Below, one piece after another: positions 7,780 through 16,091 of a stretch of 37,603 nt of DNA. Below the pieces are notes generated by a model, which ran no database searches, was not told where the DNA came from, and was given only the letters and a program-made list of their open reading frames with translations. How positions within the stretch are numbered: the first letter of the stretch is position 1; every line of letters begins with the position of its first letter. Origin of the DNA: a virus; IMG/VR virus record IMGVR_UViG_3300022752_000186, positions 1-37,603 of that record; one strand, written 5' to 3'. The position numbers and the translations under genes are program-made.

Positions 7780-9057
7780 TCAGAAGTCCAGTCTTACCCT
7801 GACGGTTAGGTCTCTTTCGTCGCTCTTTTCAATGGGACGTGAGAACTTTGCGACAGCCAGCAGGTTGTTGTTTGCATCATAGAGACCAACAGTCGTGGGG
7901 AACGTGAACGTTCTCTGTGAGTCTTCCTGGCCACTCTCTATGACGACAATGTTTCCGTTGTCGTCAGTGAAAGTCGGGTTCGTGGAATAGTTGAACTCGT
8001 CAGCAGATGCCCTGCAGAAGAGCAGTGTGGAGTTTATGTTCGTCTGGTTCTGGAAGGTCATTGCCGTGAAAGAACCTGAGGAGAACCGTGTAGAGGCAAT
8101 GTGGTCCACAATGTCATCTATTGAGGCTGAGACAAAGAGGTCTGGGATGAACTTGGCTTCCGGATTGCACTGATTCAGTGAGCTTCCTATCACTGTGGAG
8201 TTGACAAGAGCATCACCAGCCAGCCCACCAGTAACTGCAGAGATGACTCCTGAAACGTGCTGATCATACCACATGACCTTTCTAGCGTCCAGAACTGCAA
8301 CCCCAGCCTCATAGAACAGAAGGCCTACTTTCTGATTCGTGTTGGCTGAGTTGACTATGTCACCTACGTCACCACCGAAAGTGGAGCGTCTATTGGCTGC
8401 TGCACCAACATCTGTGAAAATGCTTGCACCACGATCTGTGGTGAGAGTGACATTTGAGCCTGTATATGCGTTAGAGATGTTCTTCTCATAAGAAGATGCA
8501 CCAGGAGAACCGTCGATGACGCCTGTAGTGTAGAAGCGCATGGCAAATGTCTCTCTCTTGATCCTGTCACGCATGAACAGTCTCTTGAAGTCGAGAAATA
8601 TTGCTTCTTCTATCTTGTCAGTGGTGACTTGTGAGTCGAAAGGAGCATTGAACACGCCGTCTGGGTCACCCAGCAGCTTGCCTGCGTGCAACCTGTACAT
8701 GTCAACTTTCTCTCTCATCATGAGAGAGTTAGAAGTGAAGAGAAGCTTGCCTGTCTGATCTACTCCCAGTGCAGAGCTCAGTACAGTCGTACCAGAAGAG
8801 TACAGGCCAACCGTCATGTCAACTATGGCATTGGCAGTCTGGAGTGTGTAATCTTGATCGAATATCGTCTGAAACAGCGAAGAAGTGACAGAATACGTGT
8901 CTGCTCCATCCCATCCATTGGATGAGGTGACGAACACTGCGTACCCTCTCCTCGTAGTCGAGCCAGAGACATCATTTTGCACGACGTCTATCAGCTGACT
9001 CAGAGCAGTCCTCGTTGTCTGTATGTCAGCTGCGGTTATTTCCTTGAAAGTTGCCAT
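7780..9057 (-). CDS. Conserved T4-like phage structural protein (425 aa)
   Basis: The start (MATFKEITAADIQTTRTALS), the TSSLFQTIFDQDYTLQTANA segment (about 57-76), the SLMMREKVDMY element (about 112-122) and the KRETFAMRFYTTG element (about 168-180) match my recollection of a virion protein family in uncultured marine T4-like phages. No biochemical role is known to me. Short helical repeats sit in the first half, and a beta-rich C-terminus ends in VGLYDANNNLLAVAKFSRPI and RVRLDF. That tail is shared with the 768-residue LamG protein next door. The residue makeup (no Cys-rich or membrane parts) fits a tail or baseplate component. ATG 9057 is 7 bases after the upstream stop. Confidence 0.8.
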   Translation of the reverse strand: MATFKEITAADIQTTRTALSQLIDVVQNDVSGSTTRRGYAVFVTSSNGWDGADTYSVTSSLFQTIFDQDYTLQTANAIVDMTVGLYSSGTTVLSSALGVDQTGKLLFTSNSLMMREKVDMYRLHAGKLLGDPDGVFNAPFDSQVTTDKIEEAIFLDFKRLFMRDRIKRETFAMRFYTTGVIDGSPGASSYEKNISNAYTGSNVTLTTDRGASIFTDVGAAANRRSTFGGDVGDIVNSANTNQKVGLLFYEAGVAVLDARKVMWYDQHVSGVISAVTGGLAGDALVNSTVIGSSLNQCNPEAKFIPDLFVSASIDDIVDHIASTRFSSGSFTAMTFQNQTNINSTLLFCRASADEFNYSTNPTFTDDNGNIVVIESGQEDSQRTFTFPTTVGLYDANNNLLAVAKFSRPIEKSDERDLTVRVRLDF

Positions 9058-9064
9058 TCTTAGC

Positions 9065-9775
9065 TCACTTCGAGATTGTGATGTTGAAGTCCTTCACTGC
9101 ACCAGACTGTAGACCAACGACAGTCGCGACTGTCTTGATGATTGTCTTATCAGATGATGTGCCGTAAACAGAGAACTGTGTGTCTGTTATCGACTTTAGG
9201 ACGAGTGTGAAGGTGAGAATAGAACCACCAGCAGATGTGGTGGTTGGGCTTCTCACCAGTGTGTAGTACGCAACATTGTCCACGTCGACATAATCTGGTG
9301 CTGCACCTGCAATTTGGACAAACATGTTGGGAACTTTCACAAGGAACTGTTGGTCTCTCAATTCAACATCTACGGTGTTCTCACCGATCACATTTTGTGT
9401 GAAAGTGAGCAATCTTGAAGATGTGTTGGCTGTTGAAGTCATCGAGAGAGTAGTACCACTAGAATCCAACCCTTCACCAGTTATCGTCATACCAGACATC
9501 TTTGTGAGGTTTGGGTTAGATATCGAAACGCAACGGTACTTCAGCGCAAGACCTGCTATGGTCTGCGCCTCAAATACAGGCGTGTTCTTTTCGATCTTCT
9601 CCTTGCCAACGATCCTGCCATACTTCTGGATCATTGTGTAGTCTACTTCGTCGTCAGCGAACGAAAATTTCACAATTGAAAAACTGCCATCGTTCCTGGC
9701 GAGAAACTGTCGCCCTATGTCTGTGAGGACAGCGTCGACAATGATGTTGGATGTTGAGTGGTCTAGAAAGCCCAT
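9065..9775 (-). CDS. Conserved phage structural protein with LD..VDAVLT module (236 aa)
   Basis: The N-terminus reads MGFLDHSTSNIIVDAVLTD, then IGRQFLARNDGSFSIVKFSF and DDEVDY. This is a compact module I associate with a virion protein family of marine T4-like phages. Residues 46-100 (IQKYGRIVGKEKIEKNTPVF and SISNPNLTKMSG) also look family-typical. The rest is beta-rich with many Thr and Ser. The 300-residue protein at 18419-19321 starts with a diverged copy of the same module. The role is unknown; position argues for a tail or baseplate part. ATG 9775 follows a 28-base gap and has only a weak GGAA site. Confidence 0.8.
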   Translation of the reverse strand: MGFLDHSTSNIIVDAVLTDIGRQFLARNDGSFSIVKFSFADDEVDYTMIQKYGRIVGKEKIEKNTPVFEAQTIAGLALKYRCVSISNPNLTKMSGMTITGEGLDSSGTTLSMTSTANTSSRLLTFTQNVIGENTVDVELRDQQFLVKVPNMFVQIAGAAPDYVDVDNVAYYTLVRSPTTTSAGGSILTFTLVLKSITDTQFSVYGTSSDKTIIKTVATVVGLQSGAVKDFNITISK

Positions 9776-9803
9776 GTAAAGTTCCGAGTTGCGTGTTTAA
9801 CTA

Positions 9804-11525
9804 TCAAACAGCACGAAGACGGAGTAAATCTCTAATAGACATGTCAAGCGTTATCTGTTCCGCTCTATCGGTGTCTACCACAGTCACTTTGTATTTCGCC
9901 CTGCCTTCGTATGAGAAAAGCTTGAGATCATTTCCTGACCTGTCAAGCAATTTTAGATATTCGGGATCAAAGTAGACTTTGATCCTTCTCTTGTTCGTGG
10001 TAACTATTGAGTCCAAGAACAAGTCGCCCTTTAGAAAGACATTTGGGTATGGACGAGGTGCTCCACCTGGTGAGATCAACTTGGTCACCAGTCGATTTCT
10101 AGTCTTGTCAAATGTCGCCTCTAGCTGTGTAGAATAGTTTGAGACCATACCTCTCGCATCTACTGAAGCGACAGTGTATATGAACTTGCTGTCTTTCGCA
10201 AACTCGCTGTCTAAGTGAACTGTTATTGGCGAACTAAGCTTTGTCGTGTTGTTCTCCAAAACTTTTTCGTTTCGCAGTGGTTGCAGCAACGAGTCGTTGA
10301 AATCATATTCTACAAGTAGCTCGAATGGATCATCCACCGATTCTCTTCTGAAAACCTGAAAATACTTTATGTCTCTCTGCGGGTTCGGCGGGAAAGACCA
10401 CGAGAGAACCAGTCTCTTTTGTTGGTAGTCCCATCTTAGAGTAAAGTCTGCAGGTGGTGGTGGAGGTACATCATCAACCGTCTTTACCCTATAAGAGTCA
10501 CTGGGAGGAGACTGCATCAGTATCTCAGCTGTCACCACTTGTCCAGTGTTTGCAGTTATGGCAGACGTGCTAACCGAGTAGACAGCATGTGTCCAATAGA
10601 AGTACGTCGATCCCAATTTTACGTTGAAGTCTATGAATGACTGAGCATCACAGGGTAGAACATCCAACAGTCTTGTCTCGAAGTCTCCCTTTGGCAGCAA
10701 CTCTTTTCTGTAGACTAGCAATGCAACCAGCGAAGTATCGTAGTAGAACTGCTTTGCACTGCTCTCTTTGACAGAAACAGGATCTACGAATGTGATGTAG
10801 TCGTTAGAGCTTATCGCCTGGTTTTCTCTTCTTGCATTCGACTGAGGTTTCTTTGTCTCCCTGTCAAGAAGCCCTGCAGCATCAGTCACACCCACGCCAA
10901 GCGTGTCTGCAGCAGAGTTCACGATGTCATTCACAAATTTGTCTGAGATGACAGCAGTGTAGGGATTTTCCCTGATCTGTCCAAACTTCCCAGATCCAAT
11001 AGACGTTCTGTCAGCAATAAATTGAGCTCCTGCAGAAGCATACCTGGTTCCGAGACTCTGTAACAGATCTCTGTCGATTGCATTTCCCAGTGAGTATCCG
11101 AGCTCCATCGTGATGTCTGTAAAGTTTCCGGTTATTCCCCTGAGTGAAGCTGAACGGTTTATCAAGTCGTAGCCTCTGTCAAGAACACCAGTGTCTTGGA
11201 CTGAGATAGTGGTGCAACCTGTGTTTCCTACATCTTCTGAAGAGTATATTCTCGAAAGATTGCCTCTCACGAGACTCACCAGCTTACTGTTCGGCAAAGT
11301 CGATCTCTTAGTTGTTGGCGGGACTATTTTGACAGTCACGTACCTTGGAGAATTGACCTGGATAGACTTGACAGTGTCAGGAGACACTATCTTCTTTGGC
11401 GAAGCTGCCTCAACTAGAGTCTCATCAGGTGTAAAGTACCCGTAGGTGAACTCGGCACTTCCCACAATCGGTGTAGGGAGGTCGACAAGTGACAGAACGT
11501 TTGAGGTGTAAGTAGAGTTTTTCAT
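9804..11525 (-). CDS. Fibronectin-III-like structural protein (573 aa)
   Basis: A proline run (PPPPPA, 354-359) leads into a fibronectin III-like domain at about 359-472: FTLRWDYQQKRLVLSWSFPP (361-380), YFQVFRRE (388-395), FIYTVASVDARGMVSNYS (448-465). The preceding part (about 255-350), with YYDTSLVALLVYRKELLP and TYFYWTHAVYSVS, may be a second, diverged Fn3-like sandwich. The last 100 residues are beta-rich and basic. Fn3 domains in tailed phages usually act as spacers or weak carbohydrate binders on the virion surface. The gene is coupled to the giant upstream gene by an ATGA overlap at 11522-11525. Confidence 0.8.
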   Translation of the reverse strand: MKNSTYTSNVLSLVDLPTPIVGSAEFTYGYFTPDETLVEAASPKKIVSPDTVKSIQVNSPRYVTVKIVPPTTKRSTLPNSKLVSLVRGNLSRIYSSEDVGNTGCTTISVQDTGVLDRGYDLINRSASLRGITGNFTDITMELGYSLGNAIDRDLLQSLGTRYASAGAQFIADRTSIGSGKFGQIRENPYTAVISDKFVNDIVNSAADTLGVGVTDAAGLLDRETKKPQSNARRENQAISSNDYITFVDPVSVKESSAKQFYYDTSLVALLVYRKELLPKGDFETRLLDVLPCDAQSFIDFNVKLGSTYFYWTHAVYSVSTSAITANTGQVVTAEILMQSPPSDSYRVKTVDDVPPPPPADFTLRWDYQQKRLVLSWSFPPNPQRDIKYFQVFRRESVDDPFELLVEYDFNDSLLQPLRNEKVLENNTTKLSSPITVHLDSEFAKDSKFIYTVASVDARGMVSNYSTQLEATFDKTRNRLVTKLISPGGAPRPYPNVFLKGDLFLDSIVTTNKRRIKVYFDPEYLKLLDRSGNDLKLFSYEGRAKYKVTVVDTDRAEQITLDMSIRDLLRLRAV

Positions 11526-14500
11526 ATTGTCACCAGGTCGACCTTTGTAGCGTAAGTTGAACCTTCCAGTATTTTTGCAGCTGTCCCCTCCTTGAAGACT
11601 GCAACGTCAGGATAAACGTCTATTGCTCCCTGAGAAACAAGGAGATCGAACGTTGCCCTTCCACCACTTGTGGCCATCGTATTCGATTTATCTATCACGA
11701 ATTCGTCAGGGTCAATAACGCAATTATACATTCTTTCGAATGGAACAAAGCAGTTATTGAGACTGTAGAGATTCTCTGCAGTGAAAAGAGGGTCAGTGAC
11801 TATCTGTCCGAGAAGCCTGTGGTTTGATTCGTTCGTAAGACTAATGACACCAGGGTTCAAGGAGCTGAACCTGATGAACCTGTAGCCCTCTGTCGTACTT
11901 TTCAGGAAATCCCCCGGACGTAGTCTTCCTCTTGGAAGCAAAGAACCTACTGAGCTTTTCATCATCTTGAGAAGCAATTCTGCAGCTTGAGAACTGATGA
12001 CTCTTTCGCCGGGAGTAGCTGTCGATTCACTAGAGTCGAGTGAACCGAGTGCAAAGTTGGTGAGATTACACAGTGCATCTATGACATGATTTACAATTAC
12101 GACGTAAGAAGACAGCTCATCAAGGCCAGTAGATTCCATAACAAAGTCAAGAGCATCCGAAAGACTCTTCGATTCCCACTCTGAGCCATTGTGACAGAGA
12201 TAGAGGAAATCGTTCATTGCTGTCTGGACGTTGGTTCCTGTCGTGGGTTGAAGTGCTACTTCTAGAACTGGGCAGAATCTGTACGTCGCGCTTCTCAGAA
12301 CAAGGTCAGGGAATTGAATGTCCTGTTTCGTGAAAGTAATCTCAACATACTCTTTTCCGAGGGGTGCTGAGATATTCTCGTCGCTCTGATATTTTCTCCT
12401 GAGAAATTCAAGAGTTCTTGCAGGAATCCCAACACACGCAACGACGGAATCCAGTGCAGACTCATAGGTGTATCCCTTGAGAAATAGTGGCACACACGAG
12501 AGTGCTGTCCTATACTGTCTGATTCTTCTGTCCAGCTTGAGTGGTCCTCTCATTTTCAAGGCAACAAGCTGCGAGTTTGTAACAGTCTCGTAAGTTATCT
12601 CTGAGAGAAGAGAAGATTCTCCCTTTGAGACAATTTTCGAGACAGAATCAGTGATAGACTGGTTCGATGACAAGCTCACTAGCTCTGAAACTGCGGAAGA
12701 GTAACTCGACAAGAAATTTTGTAACACAGCCCATCTGTTCTTTGTCGTTTCAGTAACGTTCTCTGCATATCTCAGACTGTCGAACAGCGTCGTGTCTGTC
12801 GTGTATCCCTCGAATCTCATTATCAGCTCTGAGAGTGAGCCATTGTAAAGTGAGACAGCTAGGATCATGTTCTGTTGCTGTGCAAGAGTGTCAGGCTGCG
12901 GTGTGACTGATATGTCAAAGTCCTGTCTACCTGAACCGACGATACATCTCCCTGTCACACCAGAAAGATAAGAGCACATGCTAATGAACATAGAGAAACA
13001 TAGGAACTCGATTACGTCTCTGCTTATGCTGTAGTTGGATGTCTTTGTTAGGAACTCGGTTTCGTTCCCAGCAAAGATTCCAGCACTTCTCAGTAGCGTG
13101 TCCACAAATTCTCTATACGCGCCAGACAACAGCGTTGCATCATAAACTGTGTCCAGCTTTAGTGAGTCTTTTAGGGAAGACATCGAGATTATCTGAGAGA
13201 GCTGAGAGGAATCAAAGTTCGTGCTAGGGAATAGACGGAGAAAAGACTTGTACGTGGCGCTGATCTCTAGCTCGCCAGAGAAAGGTAGTGCCTGTTTTCC
13301 TATCAGTTTTGGATCGTTGGCAAACCCGTGGTTCTGATTTGTCGCCTTCGAAGTTCTGTTTGACAGTATGCTTGGTGCACTTGATTCGTCTTGCTTTACT
13401 ATGATCGAATCTGATTTTGTTCTTGCATTGCTCCCTGACTCTCTTCCTTGCAGCGAGGACCTTTTTGTCTTGGATATCTCCCTTGAATACTCCTCTATGC
13501 CTCTGCTGTCACTTGACAGACCAAAGAGGCTTTCTGATCTCACAGAGGTTGATGATGATGTCATCATTTTTGGGTTCTCAGGTATGGTGTCCTGCTGCTT
13601 CTTTGCCTTTGGGAGAGGTGTAATTTGACCGCCTTGCTGCTTAGAGATCGTCGAGTAATTCTTGTTAAGAACTGTCGACATTCCTGCAATCCCATATGAT
13701 GTTCTTGCACTCCTGCTCTTGGAAGGCGCGGCGCTGCTGCGTGAAGTTCGTTTGTTGGGAATAGTACCGAATGCAGAAAGTAATCTGCTTCTGGTGTCTT
13801 GTGAAGATGTGTCTGGTAGTGCAATTTCTTGATTTTGTGCAGACTGAGTGTTCGATACTGTCTGACGATCTTGTTCCTCGTTAGTCACACTCGCAGAAGT
13901 GTCGCTAGTGTTCGCGACTACTCCTATCTCGATGAGATTTTCAAGAGTTAGTGTCAGGTCTTCTCCTGACAGTGACCTTTTGGCAATGTCACCTATGCCA
14001 AGCAAGCCTGCAATACCGAGTGTAAGGCCGTACCTCTCGAATATGTCGCTTCTTGTTGTAGAAGCAGAGTTGGTCTCTCCTGAACCAACAAGAAGGTCAA
14101 AGTTTGTCTGATACGTCGAGGAGAGATGACCAGTGCCTCCTCTTCCTGTGAATGTCTCATGTACTTGTTGCGACTCTAAATCAGCAGCAGACTCTGCTGC
14201 TGCTGCTGAAGAGGATGCCGTACCTTGGTCCGCCGCCATGGAACGTGCTCTTTCCATCTCGGGATATGTCTGTGCCTGTGGGTAGTAGGAATTGCGAGGA
14301 CTATTGTACAGCGTCCAGTTTTGGCTCGAAGAGATACTAATGCCCATTCCTGCGCCAACTGAAAGTGTCGTCATTGCACTGATGGATGGCGATGAAATGT
14401 TTGATAGGTCAGCACCTATGAAAGGTTTGTCAACAGCTTGAGATTCTACTTCCAGCTGGATATCTTCTGACCCCTCTATGTTCGACTTGATGCTTACTTT

Positions 14501-16090
14501 GGTCCTCTGTACTTCGCCGCCGCTGTTCCCAGCAGTTCTCTCTGAAGTATTGACACTTCTTTCCTCAGCAGCAGCAGCAGAGTCTTCAACGACAGCAGAC
14601 TCATAATTGACAGAAACTACGTCAAGCAATGTACGAAAACGTGACTCTAAGATTTCACTGCTTCCAGAAGAGTTTGCCAACTCTTTGAAAAGGAGAATCT
14701 GTGAAATTTGCTGCTGGGAAAGTGAGCCAGTTTCTCCTGTCTCAAGATATTTCTCGAGAGAACTCGTTCCCTTTCTTATCACGGCGGCGAGGGCGACTAT
14801 CATGCCTGTCGGTGAAAGCAGCTCGTCTCTGTCATCAAGAAGCCTCAGGACAAGAATGTCCTGAAGAAGCTTTGAGAGCTTCTCACTCATCCCTTGAGTG
14901 AGACTTTGCAAGTTTGCGAAGTCTAGTGTTCCCGTGACTATAGAATTGTCCACCAGCGATGTCAAAGCACCGAGATACTGCACTCCGTCTATGACAGTGT
15001 CTCTAATCTCAAGGGGCAAAATGTTTCCACTTCTGAGAGCAGAGACAACTGTCCCATCGGCAGGCGGGGATGAGACGATGTTCGGAGTTGTCCCTACAGT
15101 CTCCTGTATGTAGGAGATGATACTTTGTATCCCAAGTCTCTTGGTTCCAGCTGAGATGCATAGTTCATATGAAAGCGCCTCGGAGATCAGCGCAATCCGT
15201 GAGACAGGGTCGGACGGTAGGAGTGATTCAGCAGCAAGGTAACCTTCTGCAGTTTTAACGTCAATACCAGCTATTGAGGTCAAAAGTTGGTTGACTGGGT
15301 CGGTCAACACATTTGGGACGCTGAATCTGTAAAGTGAGGGATTCCCTTCTTCGATAGTGGAAAACTTCACCGAACCAGGGTAAAGAAGAGTATAGACGAG
15401 AAGATTGACAAGTGAAGTGTTGCTTAGCCCATACAAACCCTCCATATTTGCAAATGTCTTCTCTATCGTCGGGTTCACAGTCTCGACATTTTCTCCAAAT
15501 CTGCGAGGAAGCTGGGAAAGATATCTCGTGCTACCCTTGTGTATGGAGTAGCTGTTGAGAAGAAAATCGGAGCTGTCTCTAAATTTCTCTATCTTTGAGA
15601 CTATCTCCATTAGAGAGCTATTCAGTTCCTCCAACTCGACTCTTATCTCATCTGCGGTAGCATACCTCTTCTCTATGTCGCTCAGTATCTCACTCTCCAT
15701 CAACCGGGCGTAAATGTACGATATGTCTGATTCGTCCATCGAGGCCTCGAAATTTCTGAGATTGAGAATCTCGCTTATTGCAGATCTTTCGGGTCTGAAC
15801 GGCGCAGAAACCGAGATTAGCTCAGGTCTCTCTGGGTCAGTAGACACAGAAGACGCAAGCTGAGAATCACTTGAGCCTCTACCTGCAAGTGTTATAGAAT
15901 CAGCGCTGTCTGATGTCGGAGGTTCTTGTCGAGTTATTGTAGTTGAGAACCCTACATGCGTCTCGTTATATCCACTACGAGTATTGGGAGATGAAATCTC
16001 ACCAAGTGTGTTCACTGGGGGAGGTGATGTTTCCTCCGGTAGTGGTTGGACGTTGAGAAGAGACCTCTTGAATGGACTCTTGATTGGCAT
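11522..16090 (-). CDS. Very large protein with low-complexity centre, function unknown (1522 aa)
   Basis: I do not recognise this protein. It has three parts. The N-terminal half (about 100-500) is helical and begins after a Pro/Ser-rich leader. A long region, about 500-970, is rich in Ser, Thr, Gln and Ala, with two alanine runs, and looks disordered. The C-terminal half (about 970-1522) is a mixed, probably folded domain with several cysteines. There is no signal peptide; one short hydrophobic stretch (FLCFSMFISMCSYLSG, about 1065-1080) could be buried or membrane-facing. Size and position could fit a tape measure, but it lacks a dominant continuous coiled coil, and T4-like tape measures usually lie elsewhere. 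ATG 16090 is chosen because AGGGAG stands 4 bases upstream; the earlier in-frame TTG at 16111 overlaps the upstream gene. Confidence 0.85.
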   Translation of the reverse strand: MPIKSPFKRSLLNVQPLPEETSPPPVNTLGEISSPNTRSGYNETHVGFSTTITRQEPPTSDSADSITLAGRGSSDSQLASSVSTDPERPELISVSAPFRPERSAISEILNLRNFEASMDESDISYIYARLMESEILSDIEKRYATADEIRVELEELNSSLMEIVSKIEKFRDSSDFLLNSYSIHKGSTRYLSQLPRRFGENVETVNPTIEKTFANMEGLYGLSNTSLVNLLVYTLLYPGSVKFSTIEEGNPSLYRFSVPNVLTDPVNQLLTSIAGIDVKTAEGYLAAESLLPSDPVSRIALISEALSYELCISAGTKRLGIQSIISYIQETVGTTPNIVSSPPADGTVVSALRSGNILPLEIRDTVIDGVQYLGALTSLVDNSIVTGTLDFANLQSLTQGMSEKLSKLLQDILVLRLLDDRDELLSPTGMIVALAAVIRKGTSSLEKYLETGETGSLSQQQISQILLFKELANSSGSSEILESRFRTLLDVVSVNYESAVVEDSAAAAEERSVNTSERTAGNSGGEVQRTKVSIKSNIEGSEDIQLEVESQAVDKPFIGADLSNISSPSISAMTTLSVGAGMGISISSSQNWTLYNSPRNSYYPQAQTYPEMERARSMAADQGTASSSAAAAESAADLESQQVHETFTGRGGTGHLSSTYQTNFDLLVGSGETNSASTTRSDIFERYGLTLGIAGLLGIGDIAKRSLSGEDLTLTLENLIEIGVVANTSDTSASVTNEEQDRQTVSNTQSAQNQEIALPDTSSQDTRSRLLSAFGTIPNKRTSRSSAAPSKSRSARTSYGIAGMSTVLNKNYSTISKQQGGQITPLPKAKKQQDTIPENPKMMTSSSTSVRSESLFGLSSDSRGIEEYSREISKTKRSSLQGRESGSNARTKSDSIIVKQDESSAPSILSNRTSKATNQNHGFANDPKLIGKQALPFSGELEISATYKSFLRLFPSTNFDSSQLSQIISMSSLKDSLKLDTVYDATLLSGAYREFVDTLLRSAGIFAGNETEFLTKTSNYSISRDVIEFLCFSMFISMCSYLSGVTGRCIVGSGRQDFDISVTPQPDTLAQQQNMILAVSLYNGSLSELIMRFEGYTTDTTLFDSLRYAENVTETTKNRWAVLQNFLSSYSSAVSELVSLSSNQSITDSVSKIVSKGESSLLSEITYETVTNSQLVALKMRGPLKLDRRIRQYRTALSCVPLFLKGYTYESALDSVVACVGIPARTLEFLRRKYQSDENISAPLGKEYVEITFTKQDIQFPDLVLRSATYRFCPVLEVALQPTTGTNVQTAMNDFLYLCHNGSEWESKSLSDALDFVMESTGLDELSSYVVIVNHVIDALCNLTNFALGSLDSSESTATPGERVISSQAAELLLKMMKSSVGSLLPRGRLRPGDFLKSTTEGYRFIRFSSLNPGVISLTNESNHRLLGQIVTDPLFTAENLYSLNNCFVPFERMYNCVIDPDEFVIDKSNTMATSGGRATFDLLVSQGAIDVYPDVAVFKEGTAAKILEGSTYATKVDLVTI
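14182..14208 (-). repeat. CAG/CTG triplet tract forming a hairpin
   Basis: CAGCAGCAG (14182-14190) and CTGCTGCTG (14194-14202) are perfect 9-bp arms around ACT, and CTG units continue to 14208. It encodes an Ala-rich stretch (AAAAESAAD) in the disordered centre of the 1522-residue protein. Such tracts tend to change length by slippage. Confidence 0.6.
14566..14580 (-). repeat. (CAG)5 triplet run encoding an alanine tract
   Basis: Five consecutive CAG units on the plus strand encode the DSAAAAEE stretch of the 1522-residue protein. This is the second such run in the same gene, about 360 bases from the first. Confidence 0.6.
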
Positions 16091-16091
16091 T

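Noticed and set aside
8710-8728. CTCTCTC/GAGAGAG inverted repeat in the 425-residue gene
   Set aside because: The 7-bp low-complexity stem lies inside coding sequence and is expected by chance in sequence this rich in CT/GA runs.
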